The notes under the pieces were generated by a model. That model worked only from the letters and a program-made list of their open reading frames with translations, did not search any database and was not told where the DNA came from. DNA of 64,000 nucleotides from Neisseria animaloris (GTDB lineage: Bacteria > Pseudomonadota > Gammaproteobacteria > Burkholderiales > Neisseriaceae), in contig NZ_LR134440.1 of NCBI RefSeq assembly GCF_900637855.1, positions 1,426,001-1,490,000 on the forward strand, written 5' to 3'. Shown one piece after another: positions 33,278 through 41,291 of the stretch (position 1 is the stretch's first letter; the number at the start of each line of letters is the position of its first letter). A program made the position numbers and the translations under genes.

Positions 33278-33436
33278 TTATTTTTTACGGCCGAAAATTA
33301 ACGATAACACTGCCAAAATCAAAAAGCCGATAAACAAAATCTTCGCAATACTCGCAGCACTACCTGCAATGCCGCCAAAACCTAATACACCGGCAACAAT
33401 TGCAATGATAAAAAAGATTACAGAATAACGTAACAT
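33278..33436 (-). CDS. DUF1328 (YtjA family) small membrane protein
   Basis: A 52-residue protein: [21 protein letters not shown], a GSAAS turn, a second helix [18 protein letters not shown], and a basic GRKK end. Two membrane helices with a glycine-rich first helix are the DUF1328/YtjA pattern. AAGGAAAAG precedes the ATG at 33436. The family is unstudied but often appears with general stress genes, and a CsbD gene lies nearby on the opposite strand. Confidence 0.88.
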   Translation of the reverse strand: MLRYSVIFFIIAIVAGVLGFGGIAGSAASIAKILFIGFLILAVLSLIFGRKK

Positions 33437-33930
33437 GGCTTTTCCTTTTTATTAAAAAATGGCTTACAGTACCTTTACTGCAAAATCCTCTAGTTTTTCT
33501 TTTATAAACAAGAGGATGTGGTTTATCTTAACATAGCATCCATACTTCACCAATTACATGTATTTTCACAACATTATGATTCGAAATAGTTTTTACATCT
33601 CGGGCAAAGTTTGTTAATGATAATCAAAAAAACAACTGGCAATCATTTGATTTATTGTTTCTCGCAAGTACAATTATTTTTTAAGCACCTAATTTAATTC
33701 ATCTTTTATAAAAAATCTCATATGTTTATTATTAACATATGCCTGTTTTTTGTAAAAAAACACCAAAAAATAAAATCAATTTATTGATTTTTATAATAAT
33801 TTCATATTAATTATGTTAAATCACTCCTTTTTTCCTTGAAAAACGCCCAAAGTATCTCTAATTCTTTTTTACGCACAATGCGTTATTTCAAATGATTGAT
33901 ATTTATAAACTTTAGAGAGGAATTGATAAT
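33437..33930. other. Divergent AT-rich gap with an 8-bp palindrome
   Basis: Almost 500 bases without coding frames between two small stress-type genes. It contains CATATGTT / AACATATG at 33719-33741 (7-base loop), a TGATAATCA motif near 33616 resembling half of a Fur box, and T/A runs. It is long for two such short genes, so it may hold separate promoters or a small RNA. Confidence 0.5.
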
Positions 33931-34128
33931 ATGAATTGGGATCAAATCGAAGGAAAATGGGAGCAATTTGTCGGAAAAGCCAAAGAAAAATGGGGCAAAC
34001 TAACCGATGACGACTGGAAAGTTGCCGAAGGCAAACGCGACCAACTGGCCGGTAAAATCCAAGAGCGTTACGGATATACCAAAGAGCAGGCCGAAAAAGA
34101 GCTTGATGATTGGTTGAACAACAATTAA
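33931..34128 (+). CDS. CsbD family protein
   Basis: A 65-residue highly charged protein, MNWDQIEGKWEQFVGKAKEKWGKL, followed by a second amphipathic helical hairpin GKRDQLAGKIQERYGYTKEQAEKELDDW. This is the CsbD pattern, a general stress protein family named for a sigma-B regulated Bacillus gene. The function is unknown. GAGAGGAA precedes the ATG, and the upstream gap is unusually long. Confidence 0.93.
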   Translation: MNWDQIEGKWEQFVGKAKEKWGKLTDDDWKVAEGKRDQLAGKIQERYGYTKEQAEKELDDWLNNN

Positions 34129-34283
34129 TTGTTCTATATGCAAATTATTTAAACAACCCAAGCCCGCACTGACGGGCTTTTTTATTTCTTTCGAAACCGT
34201 TTTTTAAACAAAGGCTGTCTGAAACAGACAGCCTTATCCTTTATAATCCACCCATCTATAACCTTTTCAGACGGCCTCATACC

Positions 34284-37067
34284 ATGTCCCAAACCCTTCT
34301 TCTTGTCGACGGCTCTTCCTATCTCTACCGCGCGTTTCACGCCATGGCACCGCTCACCGCGCCCGACGGCACGCCCACCGGCGCACTTTACGGCGTACTC
34401 AACATGCTGCGCCGCCTGCGTGCCGATTATGTGCATGACTATTGCGCGGTGGTGTTTGATGCCAAGGGCGAAAACTTCCGCCACAAAATGTATCCCGACT
34501 ACAAAGCCACGCGCCCGCCGATGCCCGACGAACTTCGCCCGCAGGCCGAAATGCTGCCCGAAATGGTGCGGCTGATGGGCTGGCCGGTGCTGATTGTGCC
34601 GGATGTGGAAGCCGACGACGTGATCGGTACGCTGGCCAAACAAGGTGAGGAAGCGGGCTGGAACGTGGTGATTTCCACCGGTGATAAGGATATGGCGCAG
34701 CTGGTGTCCGAGCACGTTACCCTCGTCAACACCATGAGCAACGAAAAGCTCGACATCGAAGGCGTGAAAAACAAATTCGGTGTTCGCCCCGACCAAATCA
34801 TTGATTATCTGACCTTAATCGGCGACAAAGTGGACAACGTGCCGGGCGTGGACAAATGCGGCCCCAAAACCGCCGTGAAATGGCTGGATCAATACGGCTC
34901 GCTGCAAAACGTGATGGACAATGCGTCTGAAATCAAAGGCAAAGTCGGCGAAAACCTGCAAGCCGCGCTGCCGCAACTGCCCCTGTCTTACCAACTCGTT
35001 ACCATCAAAACCGATGTGGACTTGCACGGCGATCTTTCAGAGGGCCTCGAAAGCCTGCGCCGCACCACGCCGAAATGGTCGCAACTGGCAGTGGAATTCA
35101 AACGCCTCAACTTCCGCACCTGGCTGAAAGAAGCCGAAGAGCGCATGCACGAAGGCAACGGCGATTTGTTCGGCGCGGCACATATCGGCGAACAAGCCGC
35201 TTTAGCCGCAGAGAGGCCGTCTGAAAAAGAAATCGGCATCGCCCAAGCCCCTGCAACGCTGGATTATCAAGCCATTACCACCGAAAGCCAATTCGCCGCC
35301 CTGCTGAGCAAATTGTCGCAAGCCGACATCATCGGCATCGACACCGAAACTACCAGCCTCAATCCGATGGAAGCCCAGCTCGTCGGCATCAGCATCGCTT
35401 TCAAAGCAGGCGAAGCCGTGTATATCCCGCTTGGCCACACGCCCACCGCCGCGCCCGAACAGCTTGATTTGCAAGACGTATTAGGCCGTCTGAAACCCCA
35501 TTTAGAGAATGCCTGTCTGAAAAAAATCGGCCAAAACCTCAAATACGACCAGCACATTTTTGCTAACTACGGCATTGCCCTGAACGGCATTGCCGGCGAT
35601 GCCATGCTCGCTTCCTATATCATCGAAAGCCACTTGGGGCACGGCCTCGACGAGCTTTCCGAACGCTGGCTCGGCCTGCCCACCATTACCTACGAATCCC
35701 TGTGCGGCAAAGGCGCCAAGCAGATTTCGTTTGCCGATGTCGGCCTCGAACAAGCCACCGAATACGCTGCCCAAGATGCCGATTTCGCCCTGCGTATCGA
35801 AGGCCATCTGAAAGCACAAATGGACGAAAAACAGCTTGAAATGTATCAAAACATGGAGCTGCCCGTAGCCCAAGTGCTGTTTGAAATGGAGCGCAACGGC
35901 GTGCTCATCGACAAAAACGAACTCGCCCAACAAAGCCACGAACTCGGCACCCAACTGCTGGCGCTGGAGCAGCAAGCCTACACAGCCGCAGGCCAGCCCT
36001 TCAACCTCAACTCGCCCAAACAACTGCAAGAAATCCTGTTCGACAAAATGGGCATTCCCACCAAAGGCCTGAAAAAAACCGCGTCCGGCGGCATTTCCAC
36101 CAACGAAGCCGTGCTCGAACAACTCGCGCCTGACTACCCGCTGCCCAAAATCATCTTACAAAACCGCGGCCTAGCCAAACTCAAGTCCACCTACACCGAC
36201 AAACTGCCCGAAATGATCAACCCGCACACCGGCCGCGTGCACACCACCTACGCCCAAGCCGTCGCCATCACCGGGCGGCTGGCCAGCAACAACCCCAACC
36301 TGCAAAACATCCCCATCCGCACCGAAGAAGGCCGCCGCGTGCGCCGCGCCTTTACCGCTCCCGCAGGCAGCGTAATCGTGTCCGCCGACTATTCCCAAAT
36401 TGAGTTGCGCATCATGGCGCATTTGAGCGGCGACAAAACCCTGATCGAAGCCTTTAAAAACGGTGAAGACATCCACCGCCGCACCGCCGCCGAAGTGTTC
36501 GGCGTCGCCCAAGAGAGCGTGAGCAGCGAACAGCGCCGCTACGCCAAAACCATCAACTTCGGCCTCATCTACGGCATGGGCCAATACGGCCTCGCCAAAT
36601 CGCTGGGCATCGACAACCTTTCCGCAAAAAACTTCATCGACCGCTACTTCGCCCGCTACCCCGGCGTGGCCGACTACATGCAGCGCACCAAAGAACAGGC
36701 CGCCGCCCAAGGCTACGTAGAAACCCTGTTCGGCCGCCGCCTCTACCTACCCGACATCCACAACAAAAACGCCAACGCCCGCGCCGGAGCCGAACGCGCC
36801 GCCATCAACGCCCCCATGCAAGGCACCGCATCCGACCTCATCAAACGCGCCATGATCGCCGTCCGCAACTGGCTCGTTTCAGACGGCCTCCAAAGCAAGC
36901 TCATCATGCAAGTGCATGATGAATTGGTGCTGGAAGTGCCCGAATCGGAACTGGATTTAGTGAAAACCAAACTGCCCGAAATTATGGCAGGCGTGGCAGA
37001 AGGCATGCTGGGCGTGCCGTTGGTGGCCGAAGTGGGCGTGGGGGAGAATTGGGAAGAGGCGCATTGA
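34284..37067 (+). CDS. polA: DNA polymerase I
   Basis: Fills gaps and removes RNA primers in lagging-strand synthesis and repair. The 927-residue protein has all three parts. Residues 1-290 are the 5' nuclease (LLVDGSSYLYRAFHA, EADDVIGTLA). Residues about 330-520 are the proofreading exonuclease with an intact IIGIDTETTSL motif. Residues about 530-927 are the polymerase (SADYSQIELRIMAHLSGD for motif A, RRYAKTINFGLIYGMG for the O helix, QVHDELVLEVPE for motif C). Length equals E. coli Pol I. Three DUS copies are in frame; the first (35216) encodes ERPSEK in the linker between nuclease and exonuclease. Confidence 0.98.
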   Translation: MSQTLLLVDGSSYLYRAFHAMAPLTAPDGTPTGALYGVLNMLRRLRADYVHDYCAVVFDAKGENFRHKMYPDYKATRPPMPDELRPQAEMLPEMVRLMGWPVLIVPDVEADDVIGTLAKQGEEAGWNVVISTGDKDMAQLVSEHVTLVNTMSNEKLDIEGVKNKFGVRPDQIIDYLTLIGDKVDNVPGVDKCGPKTAVKWLDQYGSLQNVMDNASEIKGKVGENLQAALPQLPLSYQLVTIKTDVDLHGDLSEGLESLRRTTPKWSQLAVEFKRLNFRTWLKEAEERMHEGNGDLFGAAHIGEQAALAAERPSEKEIGIAQAPATLDYQAITTESQFAALLSKLSQADIIGIDTETTSLNPMEAQLVGISIAFKAGEAVYIPLGHTPTAAPEQLDLQDVLGRLKPHLENACLKKIGQNLKYDQHIFANYGIALNGIAGDAMLASYIIESHLGHGLDELSERWLGLPTITYESLCGKGAKQISFADVGLEQATEYAAQDADFALRIEGHLKAQMDEKQLEMYQNMELPVAQVLFEMERNGVLIDKNELAQQSHELGTQLLALEQQAYTAAGQPFNLNSPKQLQEILFDKMGIPTKGLKKTASGGISTNEAVLEQLAPDYPLPKIILQNRGLAKLKSTYTDKLPEMINPHTGRVHTTYAQAVAITGRLASNNPNLQNIPIRTEEGRRVRRAFTAPAGSVIVSADYSQIELRIMAHLSGDKTLIEAFKNGEDIHRRTAAEVFGVAQESVSSEQRRYAKTINFGLIYGMGQYGLAKSLGIDNLSAKNFIDRYFARYPGVADYMQRTKEQAAAQGYVETLFGRRLYLPDIHNKNANARAGAERAAINAPMQGTASDLIKRAMIAVRNWLVSDGLQSKLIMQVHDELVLEVPESELDLVKTKLPEIMAGVAEGMLGVPLVAEVGVGENWEEAH

Positions 37068-37153
37068 TTTTCAGTACTCACAATGTGTTTTCAAATACCT
37101 TTGAAATATGGCTGAATACAAATTTGTTAGATACATAACCAAGGATTTAAGAA

Positions 37154-37978
37154 ATGGGTAACCAAAACATTCTCCCCGTAACAAAAATAAGAAAATTATG
37201 TAGAAAAATTAATGTACTGACAAAGCGAATATTCTCTAGATTGAATAGAAGTCAAAAGTTATTCTTTGTAGGAACACTATTCACAATTTATAGTTTTGTT
37301 TGGTATCCTTTCAGTCAAGAAATATGGCTACACGGGTTTTCTTTTGGCATCTTTCTTCTTTTTTTAGGAGTTATTTCAGATACATTGGTAATTTATAACA
37401 AAATTTGGTCAACCTTAATAGGAAAAGCATTTCTTCTCATTATATATGCTTTAGGAACAACAATTGCTTACGGATTATCAGGGCAAATCGTAAATGAAAT
37501 AATCCAATTTGACACATCAGCAATGACAAGAACGATAAACTTTGTTGCCATATTATTAATTCCTTTATTTATTTTCATAATACTTGCTATTATTTTTGTT
37601 ATTTTTGGTATTTTAGGATATTTTTATATATTATTCATTCAACTTATTAAAGACTTAAAAATTAAAATTAAATTAGAATATTATCCATGGTGGACTTTTA
37701 CAATAAGGTTTATATCATACATTCTAGTATTTTCATTTACCTTTACTCTGCTGACAAATCTTCTTCCTAGTTATAGTAAATTTCTTAAAGACTATACGTC
37801 TGCGTTTATCTATTATGTAGAATCCGTACGATTTTCAAGATGTAAAAATATTCCATTAAATACAAGAGTTCTTCCAATAAATGAGAATGAAATTATTACA
37901 ATAAGAAAAACAAAGGATGGTTATATATTTAATCCGATGGCTTGCAATACAAAAATTTCTTCCAAAATTAAACAATAA
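37154..37978 (+). CDS. Unknown multi-pass membrane protein in an AT-rich island
   Basis: A 274-residue protein I do not recognise. A basic N-terminus (1-35) precedes hydrophobic helices at about 36-53, 62-80, 90-112, 128-163 (possibly two) and 183-203. The last 70 residues are polar and contain two cysteines (230 and 264) that could form a disulphide if this tail is periplasmic. The coding DNA is strongly AT-rich with A/T third positions, unlike polA just before it, and contains no DUS. AAGGATTTAAGAA precedes the ATG. A recent acquisition is likely. Confidence 0.7.
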   Translation: MGNQNILPVTKIRKLCRKINVLTKRIFSRLNRSQKLFFVGTLFTIYSFVWYPFSQEIWLHGFSFGIFLLFLGVISDTLVIYNKIWSTLIGKAFLLIIYALGTTIAYGLSGQIVNEIIQFDTSAMTRTINFVAILLIPLFIFIILAIIFVIFGILGYFYILFIQLIKDLKIKIKLEYYPWWTFTIRFISYILVFSFTFTLLTNLLPSYSKFLKDYTSAFIYYVESVRFSRCKNIPLNTRVLPINENEIITIRKTKDGYIFNPMACNTKISSKIKQ

Positions 37979-38147
37979 AAACCAATAATACATGTAAGCT
38001 TAATTGAGCTTTACAAAAGCGTAACCCAATACATTCAAAAAATAGCAAATTAAACTATATGTTCACTGCGTTATGTCTTTGGCTATCAATTTACCTAATT
38101 GTCTATAAGATATTGACTGTACTATTTGTGAGTAATTGAATAAAAAT

Positions 38148-38185
38148 AAGGAGGAAGTATTTTAATGAAAGATATTTTGTTATGA
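38148..38185 (+). promoter_or_regulatory. Strong ribosome site with a 6-codon leader frame overlapping the next start
   Basis: AAGGAGG (38148-38154) is placed for ATG 38165, which encodes MKDILL and stops at TGA 38183-38185. That stop overlaps the ATG (38182) of the following 178-codon gene as ATGA. The main gene therefore has no ribosome site of its own at normal distance and would depend on translational coupling. Confidence 0.5.
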
Positions 38186-38718
38186 AAAAAATTATTCACT
38201 TAAATTTTAGAATAGCACTTATTATTCTATTCATATATTTTGTCTATTTAACAGGAATATGGATTAAGGACAATTCCACTCTAGTAGTACCTGTAATTAC
38301 AGCTCTAATCAGCTTAATTGGTATTATGTATGTTCAATGGCAATCTAAATCACGAGAAATTCAAGAAAGTCATCGTACAAAAAAAATTGAAGTTTATATG
38401 CTATTCTTTGACATTATTGAAGAATTTCAAGCGTCAATAAAACGTAATCAAGAAATCAACATTGATAACAAGGAACTGCAAGACAAATTTCAGAAATTGA
38501 CAAGAGGATTAATTCTGTGGGCATCTGATGATGTTATTAAAGCATGGTTAAATTTTAGAAACATCTCTTCCCCAAATTCAGATTTACTTACTCCTCTACA
38601 AAAAGCAAATGACATGTATATGGCTATACGAAAAGATTTAGGACACAAAGATAATAATCTCAAAAATCTTGATTTGATTAAAATGAATTTATCTAATCCC
38701 GAAGAATTGAATCAGTAA
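38182..38718 (+). CDS. Unknown two-helix membrane protein in the AT-rich island
   Basis: A 178-residue protein I do not recognise. Two membrane helices (about 9-27 and 33-51) form a hairpin, then a long charged cytosolic part (about 55-178) with helical, coiled-coil-like character (KSREIQESHRTKKIEVYMLFF). The C-terminal region contains WASDDVIKAWLNFRN and NDMYMAIRKDLGHKD, which look like a compact helical bundle. Base composition is as AT-rich as the gene at 37154, and the two probably arrived together. The start overlaps the stop of a 6-codon leader frame. Confidence 0.65.
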   Translation: MKKIIHLNFRIALIILFIYFVYLTGIWIKDNSTLVVPVITALISLIGIMYVQWQSKSREIQESHRTKKIEVYMLFFDIIEEFQASIKRNQEINIDNKELQDKFQKLTRGLILWASDDVIKAWLNFRNISSPNSDLLTPLQKANDMYMAIRKDLGHKDNNLKNLDLIKMNLSNPEELNQ

Positions 38719-38759
38719 ATTTAAGATTATCAAAACTCACAGCAATCCGCAGCCTGCAT

Positions 38760-38845
38760 GTAGGATGTGTGCCTTTGGCACGCACGCGTTGTGTGCCGAT
38801 GTGAACTAAAACCGCGTGCGTGGCTATGCCACACACACTACCTAC
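38760..38845. repeat. Dispersed palindromic repeat, GTAGG...CCTAC ends
   Basis: Two hairpins, TGTGTGCC TTT GGCACGCACG and CGTGCGTGGC TAT GCCACACACA, flank a short unique core. The outer ends GTAGGA and CTACC are near-inverted. A half copy lies at 12762-12791. It marks the right border of the AT-rich island. Confidence 0.6.
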
Positions 38846-39335
38846 TGGTGCATTGATCGAGCCTTGAGAAGCAATAAGGCCGTCTGAAAATAAACCACCC
38901 CTTAAACTCAAGGCAATTCATTTTCAGACAACCTTCTTGTATTTCAACGATTTCGAGCGTTATGACCGATATTCGTTATAAACAGACCTGTTCGTTAGCA
39001 AGTTGCTGTCCAATGATCTCGTAATGGTGGATGAGTTTGGCTTCTGTGCCGTTCATCAATACTTCGGCGGCGCAGTTGCGGGTACTTTAGTTGCTGGCTG
39101 ATATTGCAATGCCGGCAAAATAAATATCCTCCTTGCCAGCGGCACTGTATTATCCGCCGCTCGGCTTATTTTAATGAAAAAAGGCCGTCTGAAAACATGA
39201 TTTTAAAACAGCCTTTTTGTAATGCTAGACGACTAACTTCAGTTAGCGTATCTTTCCATCCTTGCCGAATGTATATCGGTTTTCTTTCTAAACATTACCA
39301 ATAATCTTAATTAAAAAATATTTAAGGAACACGCC
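38846..39335. other. Gap with DUS copies and a gene fragment
   Basis: It holds a DUS (38878), a decayed inverted partner (near 38930), an apparent gene remnant on the minus strand (38976-39085), another DUS (39183), and the cytochrome c' leader. No full gene is visible. Confidence 0.5.
38976..39085 (-). pseudogene. Possible C-terminal fragment of a lost gene
   Basis: On the minus strand a 35-codon open stretch reads STRNCAAEVLMNGTEAKL, IHHYEIIGQQ, then ends LANEQVCL and stop at 38976. It has balanced amino acid use and a GC content like genuine genes, unlike its surroundings, but no start. I cannot name the parent protein. Confidence 0.3.
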
Positions 39336-39773
39336 ATGAAAAAATGTTTTTGGGCACTATTGTGCCTTTCTCTAACCGCTCCTTTTGCTCATGCCGACGC
39401 GGGCGATATCAAGGCTCGCCAGCAGTATATGAAAGACTGGCGCGGCCTGAATAAGAAAATGGGCGCGATTATTAAAAAAAGCGATGCGCAATCTTTCCCT
39501 GCCAAAGAATTTGCTTTGCTGGCGGTGCAATTAAACGAAACGGCCAACGAGCCGTGGCAACATTATGATGCCGACAGCCAAGGTGAAGGTTCGGATGCTA
39601 AAGCGGCAGTTTGGGAAAAACCGCAGGAATTCCAAGCGGCCATCAAGCGTTTTACCGATGCGGCTGCCGAATTGGATAAAGCGGCCAAAACCGGCAGTTA
39701 CGATGCGGTGAAAGTGTCTTTCGGCAAAGTGGGCCAAAGCTGCAAAGCCTGCCACGATAAGTTTAAAGACTGA
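39336..39773 (+). CDS. cycP: Cytochrome c'
   Basis: A 145-residue periplasmic four-helix-bundle haem protein with a signal peptide (1-20, ending AHA). The C-terminal haem-binding motif CKACH lies at 136-140, in the family position. Cytochromes c' bind nitric oxide and protect denitrifying neisseriae from it. Helix segments KARQQYMKDWRGLNKKMGAI and EFQAAIKRFTDAAAELDKAA fit the bundle. TTTAAGGAA precedes the ATG. It is monocistronic and ends in a DUS hairpin. Confidence 0.93.
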   Translation: MKKCFWALLCLSLTAPFAHADAGDIKARQQYMKDWRGLNKKMGAIIKKSDAQSFPAKEFALLAVQLNETANEPWQHYDADSQGEGSDAKAAVWEKPQEFQAAIKRFTDAAAELDKAAKTGSYDAVKVSFGKVGQSCKACHDKFKD

Positions 39774-39835
39774 TTATCGGAACCCCACCCTGCTTCAATA
39801 AGAAATGCCACCTTATTTACAGAGTGGGTTTTATG

Positions 39836-39874
39836 GAAGAGGCCGTCTGAAAACCTGTTTCAGACGGCCTCTTC
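39836..39874. terminator. DUS hairpin between cycP and the O-methyltransferase gene
   Basis: GAAGAGGCCGTCTGAAA and its complement with a 5-base loop, between convergent stops. Confidence 0.8.
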
Positions 39875-39918
39875 ATGTCTCTCTTTATGTTTATTGGCAC
39901 CTTTTAATCAAAGAGCAT

Positions 39919-41004
39919 TCAGGCTTTACGGCATCGTAAAATGCTGTGGCCTCTGCCCAAACCGTCGTGTATTTCCGCTACTTTCAATCCGGCATCGCCC
40001 ACGCAGCGGATCATGTCTTCGGAGTGGTAGAATTTGCTATTACCGTTGGCCATAGCGGTAAAATATATGCTGCTTTGGGTAAGGCAGTAGGCGGCAGTTT
40101 CGTATTTTTGCCTGTCCCAGAAAGGCTCCATGATATAGAGGTCGGTATCGGCACCCATTGATTTAGCAGCACGGCTCAAAATACTGGTTACTTCTTCTTC
40201 GGAGAAACAGTCGAGAAACTGGCTCATCCAAATCGCGTCGAAACCTTCGGGAAACGGCACGGCGGGATCAAGCAAATTGGCCGGGTGTCCGTGTATGCGC
40301 TCTGCTCCTTCTTTACCCTGCACGGCTTGGCGCATCAGGTCGAGCTGCTGCGGCAAGTCCATAATCGTTACTTCCACACCTTGATTGTAGCCCACGCATT
40401 GTAATGCCCAGCGGCCGGTGTTGCCGCCGACGTCAAGCAGTTTTGCCACCGGTTTGGCGAACACGATTTCCAATGCTTCGGGAAAGGAGTTGTCGGAATA
40501 ATAGTGGTCAAATGCCAGCCATTTTTCGCGTGCGGTTTCTGGCAGTTGCGACAGGCCTTCGTAGATTGTCGGCCAGTTGCCGAACACTTTCAGTCCTTCG
40601 GGTTTGCCGTTCAGCAAAGTGGCTTCCAAATCAAACAGCCCCTGATAGCAAACTTCATGAATAAAATCCATGTTCACGCCTACCATCCAGTCTTTAATCA
40701 GAAACCAGCCTGCCTTAGTGATCAGATAACGGTCGTTTTGTGTGATAACAGTGCCGATAGACAACGAGGCTTCAAGCAACACTTGGGCGGCATAACGGCT
40801 CAGGCCTACACTTTCGGCAATTTCAGCCAATGTCATACCCTCCTGCCGCCCGTTCAAGCAGTCTAAAATGCCGAATTTGACCATCAAACGCGATACTTGA
40901 AAAACCACCGGTGCGAATGCGATTTCTTGGGCAAGACGCTGGGCCGCTTCGGCGGAAAGTTGTTCTGTGGAATACCGTTCTTCTAAAGCGGGAAATAATT
41001 TCAT
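39919..41004 (-). CDS. SAM-dependent O-methyltransferase-type protein
   Basis: A 361-residue protein of two parts. Residues about 25-115 form a winged-helix dimerisation region (GMTLAEIAESVGLSRYAAQVLLEASLSIG), and 150-361 a class I methyltransferase with motif I LLDVGGNTGRWALQC near 187. This layout is shared by plant-type and bacterial small-molecule O-methyltransferases, and by methyltransferases found in aryl polyene pigment clusters. No pigment genes are adjacent here, so the substrate is unknown. The motif FDAIWMSQFLDCFSEEEV is the usual post-motif segment. Confidence 0.85.
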   Translation of the reverse strand: MKLFPALEERYSTEQLSAEAAQRLAQEIAFAPVVFQVSRLMVKFGILDCLNGRQEGMTLAEIAESVGLSRYAAQVLLEASLSIGTVITQNDRYLITKAGWFLIKDWMVGVNMDFIHEVCYQGLFDLEATLLNGKPEGLKVFGNWPTIYEGLSQLPETAREKWLAFDHYYSDNSFPEALEIVFAKPVAKLLDVGGNTGRWALQCVGYNQGVEVTIMDLPQQLDLMRQAVQGKEGAERIHGHPANLLDPAVPFPEGFDAIWMSQFLDCFSEEEVTSILSRAAKSMGADTDLYIMEPFWDRQKYETAAYCLTQSSIYFTAMANGNSKFYHSEDMIRCVGDAGLKVAEIHDGLGRGHSILRCRKA

Positions 41005-41089
41005 TATATTTTTACGTTATCTGTTGTTTAAATGGGAGAAACGACGGCATTGTATCGCAATCCGCAAGCATTAGCTGTATAGCCGAATC

Positions 41090-41122
41090 AGGCCGTCTGA
41101 AGCAACATTGTTTCAGACGGCC
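41090..41122. terminator. DUS pair upstream of the O-methyltransferase gene
   Basis: AGGCCGTCTGAA and TTCAGACGGCCT flank a 9-base loop in the divergent gap. As neither neighbour ends here, it may act only in uptake or as a remnant terminator. Confidence 0.4.
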
Positions 41123-41291
41123 TCACGGTATCATCTCCACAATTATTCTGCGCATCTAAGCAAAATATTATAAAAATTATCGCAACTTTAAAGAGAATCA
41201 AGATATAAAATAAAATTAAACAAATCTAACGGAGCAGCCTGCATTTCGGCTCCTCTTTGTAAATAACCTCATAACATCACACGCTATAATT

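Noticed and set aside
34182..34796. 204-codon minus-strand frame over the polA start
   Set aside because: Antisense shadow of the 5' nuclease domain of polA.
37068..38740. Prophage or integrative element at the AT-rich island
   Set aside because: No integrase, phage gene, tRNA target or attachment repeat is visible; only base composition and unknown proteins set it apart.
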